The notes beneath the pieces were generated by a model. The model ran no database searches and was not told where the DNA came from. It saw nothing but the letters and a program-made list of their open reading frames with translations. Source: Nitrospira sp. (GTDB taxonomy: Bacteria; Nitrospirota; Nitrospiria; Nitrospirales; Nitrospiraceae). From it: 64,000 nt of DNA. Below are positions 61,598 to 64,000 of this stretch, one piece after another. Within the stretch, counting starts at the first letter, position 1; every line of letters begins with the position of its first letter. The DNA is taken from the NCBI GenBank assembly GCA_022226935.1, contig CP092081.1:1264653-1328652 (forward strand), given 5' to 3'. The translations under genes and the position numbers were made by a program.

Positions 61598-63058
61598 ATG
61601 GAACAGCACCTCATGACACCCGTCGAGGATCCCGACGCGTTACCGCAACCCATCGGGGAGTACAAGCCGGTCGATTATTGGCAGGCGCACATCAACACTC
61701 TGTTCTATCAACTGCGCGGTGACCAACAACGCAGTTTCTACCAGACCTTCGCCTCGGCCGATTATCGGTTGGCCCATGCGCTCGCGACCGACTATTTCGA
61801 GCAGGTGGTCAAACGTGACAAGAAAGCTGCAGCGAAGCCACCCGCGTCCGACGATGCCGCTCCTACGCCATCTTTGATCGTCATGGAATGGGGGCCCGGC
61901 AACGGCAACCTCGCCGCTTGCTTTCTCAGCCATCTACAGCGTCTCGACAAGGCGGGGCAGGTCTATCCACGGGTGCGGTATGTACTGGTTGATTCTCACG
62001 CTCCTGCGCTGGAGCGGGCACGCGCGCATCCGGATTTGATTCCACATCTCTCCAAGGTCGAGTCCCTGTGTGCCGATGTCGAGAACATGGCCACCATCGC
62101 CGACGGCACGGTCGACCGGATCATCTGTAATGAGATGTGGAATGAATTAGCCACCAAGCTCATTGTGAAGAAAGGCGGGGAGTATGAGGAAGAGCATCTC
62201 CGTCCCAACCTCAATGAGCGCAAGGCGGCGGCGATTACCGATTGGTCCGGTTTTGTGCGTGCCTTCGACGCCAAGGACATCGAGAAACTGAAACAGTTCC
62301 CGCCGTTTCTGGACGATCTGATCTGGGAACGTGAATATCACAAGGTCGATTGGAAGGATGTGCCCTATCGAAAAACGCTGACTGAGTTTATGAAGGCGAT
62401 CGACGAGGAAGTGTTGGTGCCGGTGAATCTGGGCGCCTGCGCGTCGATCAAGGAAGCGAAGCGGGTGCTGGCCCCGGATGCCGTCGGGTTCAGTAGTTTC
62501 GATGCCGGAACGGCGGACATGCAGGTGCTCAACGATCCCGAGAAGCCCTGTTATGGCCAATTCGGCGGCCAATACAGTTTTATGGTGAATCTGGCCCTCA
62601 TTCAGGCGGTGGCGAAGCATCTCGGGATTACCACCACCATCGTCGAGACCCAGCGTGAGTTTGTGGGCAGCCGACTGGGTACCAATGTGATGACGCTGAT
62701 GGATCTGTTGGCCTGCCATCCGACGGTGGGCTCTAAGGTTCAGCCCTGGCAATTGGATCAGCTTACGCTGAAAACCATTCGCACGCTGAATGAAAGTTAC
62801 GAGAGCCCGTATCGACGCAAGATTGAGTTCCCACTACGCAGTGAAATGCCCGCGGAAGAGCGCGAAGCGGCACAGGGTACGCTCCTCTCGATGAAGCCCA
62901 ACGGAATTCCCGATACCATTGCCTATGTCACCGAAGAAGAATTGAGTCAGGCGCAGGGTGATTTGGAACAGCTCGGATACGAGCGGGAGGCCTGGTTGAT
63001 GGCGCTCGGGGCACCTCCGAGTCCGGTTGAGTACTATCACTTCGCGTTCCGACCGTAG
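61598..63058 (+). CDS. SAM-dependent methyltransferase-like protein (MidA/COG1565-like)
   Basis: The product is 486 residues from ATG 61598, which follows AGGGGGA with seven bases of spacing. An in-frame ATG 42 bases upstream is less likely. The SAM-binding motif is SLIVMEWGPGNGNLAACFLS near residues 100-120, similar to the EiGpGrG pattern of MidA/NDUFAF7-type methyltransferases. VRYVLVDSHAPALERARAHP and VDRIICNEMWNELATKLIV supply the other SAM and active-site segments. The second half, about 230 residues, has no recognised domain. NDUFAF7 methylates complex I subunit NDUFS2; a related target is possible but unproved. The protein is cytoplasmic. It is followed by tatA after about 270 bases. 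Confidence 0.72.
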   Translation: MEQHLMTPVEDPDALPQPIGEYKPVDYWQAHINTLFYQLRGDQQRSFYQTFASADYRLAHALATDYFEQVVKRDKKAAAKPPASDDAAPTPSLIVMEWGPGNGNLAACFLSHLQRLDKAGQVYPRVRYVLVDSHAPALERARAHPDLIPHLSKVESLCADVENMATIADGTVDRIICNEMWNELATKLIVKKGGEYEEEHLRPNLNERKAAAITDWSGFVRAFDAKDIEKLKQFPPFLDDLIWEREYHKVDWKDVPYRKTLTEFMKAIDEEVLVPVNLGACASIKEAKRVLAPDAVGFSSFDAGTADMQVLNDPEKPCYGQFGGQYSFMVNLALIQAVAKHLGITTTIVETQREFVGSRLGTNVMTLMDLLACHPTVGSKVQPWQLDQLTLKTIRTLNESYESPYRRKIEFPLRSEMPAEEREAAQGTLLSMKPNGIPDTIAYVTEEELSQAQGDLEQLGYEREAWLMALGAPPSPVEYYHFAFRP

Positions 63059-63115
63059 TCGCCGGTTGCGCCGTCGGGGAAAGAGACGTAAGGGGGCATC
63101 TGTAGGAGAAAGAGC

Positions 63116-63144
63116 TTGACTAATTCCAGCCGTTTCTATAGCCT
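63116..63144 (+). promoter_or_regulatory. Sigma-70 type promoter for tatA
   Basis: TTGACT (63116-63121, five of six), a 17-base spacer and TAGCCT (63139-63144) overlap an alternative TATAGC -10. A transcript from about 63150 would have a leader of about 175 bases before tatA. Confidence 0.45.
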
Positions 63145-63326
63145 TTCCCGCGATTTCCGATAGCAGACCCGTTCCTCTCCGTGCGTGGTGAACATTCAGA
63201 AGGGGACGGGGTTCGCAGGCAAGATCATCTCAGACGACGTACTTCACGAGAGGCAGTCGAGTCGCCGGTGCGTGAACATCTGTCGTGCGAATAATCGCAC
63301 AGCTGTAACAAGGAGCATACAGTACC

Positions 63327-63611
63327 ATGTTTGGTTCGTTCGGCTGGATGGAGCTGCTGCTGATTCTCATCATCGTGCTCATCATCTTCGGGGCGGGGAA
63401 AATCCCCCAGCTCGGTGAGGGATTAGGTAAAGCAATCAAGGGGTTCAAGAAATCGGTTCACGAAGCGGATGCCATTGATGTGACGGCAAACGAGACGGAA
63501 CCGGCCGCGGCTCAGCCGGCGGCACAAATCCAGCAAACCGGACAGTCGGCCACACCGCCGCCTGCGCAGCAGGCCGGTGCGGCTCCACCGCCACGGACGA
63601 CGCAGGGGTAA
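63327..63611 (+). CDS. tatA: Sec-independent protein translocase TatA/E
   Basis: The product is 94 residues. A single N-terminal membrane helix ([20 protein letters not shown]) is followed by [20 protein letters not shown], the Tat hallmark with the FG hinge and an amphipathic helix. The C-terminal tail is Pro/Ala/Gln-rich ([20 protein letters not shown]), which is tolerated in TatA. TatA oligomerises to move folded twin-arginine substrates across the inner membrane. A second TatA/B protein follows after 92 bases. tatC was not seen in the window but could lie just beyond it. Confidence 0.94.
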   Translation: MFGSFGWMELLLILIIVLIIFGAGKIPQLGEGLGKAIKGFKKSVHEADAIDVTANETEPAAAQPAAQIQQTGQSATPPPAQQAGAAPPPRTTQG

Positions 63612-63703
63612 CTTGCGAGACTGAGGATCAGACCGAGTGACGGCGATTGTCTTTCACGGTCGCGTCGCCTGGTCTTTCACACAACCACCTCAGTAGGAAC
63701 ACC

Positions 63704-64000
63704 ATGTTCGGTCTTGGCGCTGGAGAAATTCTCATCATCCTGGTCATCGCGTTCCTGTTGTTCGGGCCCAAGCAGTTGCCCGAAATCGGGCGTCAGGTGG
63801 GTAAGGCCGTCAAGGGATTCAAGGAGACGGCGGACGACCTGAAGAAGACGGTAGAGCCCGAACTCAATATGATCCAGCAGGAAATGAAGATGGTGGAGCA
63901 GGATTTCGAGTCGTCGATGAAAGAAGCGGAAGAACAGATCAACCACGCAACATCGGGCGTAGAGCATGGGGCAGAGGAATCGGGTTTGCCCAAGCAGGCC
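63704..64000 (+). CDS. TatA/TatB family protein, 3' end outside window
   Basis: The frame is open from ATG 63704 to the last base of the window (99 codons) with no stop, so the 3' end is missing. It starts MFGLGAGEILIILVIAFLLF, then GPKQLPEIGRQVGKAVKGFK and ETADDLKKTV, which match the TatA/TatB family. Proline instead of Ala-Gly at the hinge (FGPKQLPEIGR) resembles TatB. The rest is a polar helix ending GAEESGLPKQ. It is the second Tat component after tatA and probably acts as TatB or a second TatA. TAGGAAC lies about ten bases before the ATG. Confidence 0.88.
   Translation, partial: MFGLGAGEILIILVIAFLLFGPKQLPEIGRQVGKAVKGFKETADDLKKTVEPELNMIQQEMKMVEQDFESSMKEAEEQINHATSGVEHGAEESGLPKQA

Noticed and set aside
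1..64000. Insertion sequences, prophage, CRISPR arrays or rRNA
   Set aside because: No transposase, integrase, phage structural gene, repeat-spacer array or rRNA sequence was recognised on either strand.

Overview
The window is a gene-dense, moderately GC-rich bacterial chromosome segment with housekeeping, biosynthetic and envelope genes. The set (infB-rbfA-truB-rpsO-pnp, an aspartate-pathway operon with a phosphoglycerate-mutase-like gene beside thrC, citramalate synthase, two minor-pilin/PilY1 blocks, an M16 protease, a PhoH-YbeY pair and Tat subunits) fits a diderm outside the Proteobacteria. My best guess is Nitrospira or a close relative in the Nitrospirota. That placement is inference from gene order and protein character and was not confirmed by any search. 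No insertion sequence, prophage, CRISPR array or rRNA was seen.

Layout. 1-6213: translation and RNA-decay operon (3' end of infB, DUF503, rbfA, truB, rpsO, pnp, M16 peptidase). 6214-7883: two secreted proteins of unknown function behind a good promoter and closed by a strong terminator. 7930-13833, minus strand: pdxJ, nnr, tsaE, a LapA-like gene and mutS. 14035-21974: promoter, then aminotransferase, hom, thrC, apgM-like, lysC and cimA. 22009-27049: ihfA, merR, tRNA-Pro, surE, dedA, cysS and rlmB, facing a single-domain LuxR-type regulator. 27265-42442: type IV pilus region with prepilin peptidase, a first FimT/PilV/PilW/PilX set, the assembly ATPase, a second FimT/PilV/PilW/PilX set, a small secreted protein, PilY1 and an Ig-like lipoprotein. 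42539-45070: phoH, ybeY, ftsY. 45221-50422: tandem-receiver protein, M1-like peptidase, TolB-like protein, PAP2 phosphatase. 50430-53295, minus strand: three overlapping envelope glycosylation genes. 53487-56389, minus strand: NtrC-type regulator and its histidine kinase. 56478-61420, minus strand: an interrupted DUF486 gene, an MFS transporter, a secreted protein with two repeats, an ABC exporter with an eroded ATPase, and a secreted protein. 61598-64000: a methyltransferase-like protein and two TatA/B genes, the last cut by the window edge.

How the genes work together. The aspartate operon covers aspartate kinase, homoserine dehydrogenase and threonine synthase. Classical thrB is absent here and the apgM-like gene sits in its place. 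CimA supplies 2-oxobutyrate for isoleucine without threonine. The pilus region holds PilD, one PilB-type ATPase and two complete priming sets of minor pilins, but no major pilin, PilC, PilT or PilMNOPQ, so the core machine must lie elsewhere. The GT2, LAB_N and GT39 genes look like a route that charges a lipid carrier with a sugar and transfers it to an envelope glycolipid.

The observations most worth checking are the in-frame TGA that splits the DUF486 gene, the ABC exporter whose ATPase has lost nearly every catalytic residue, the apgM-like gene as a likely homoserine kinase, the duplicated minor-pilin sets, and the pair of secreted unknown proteins with a long leader.
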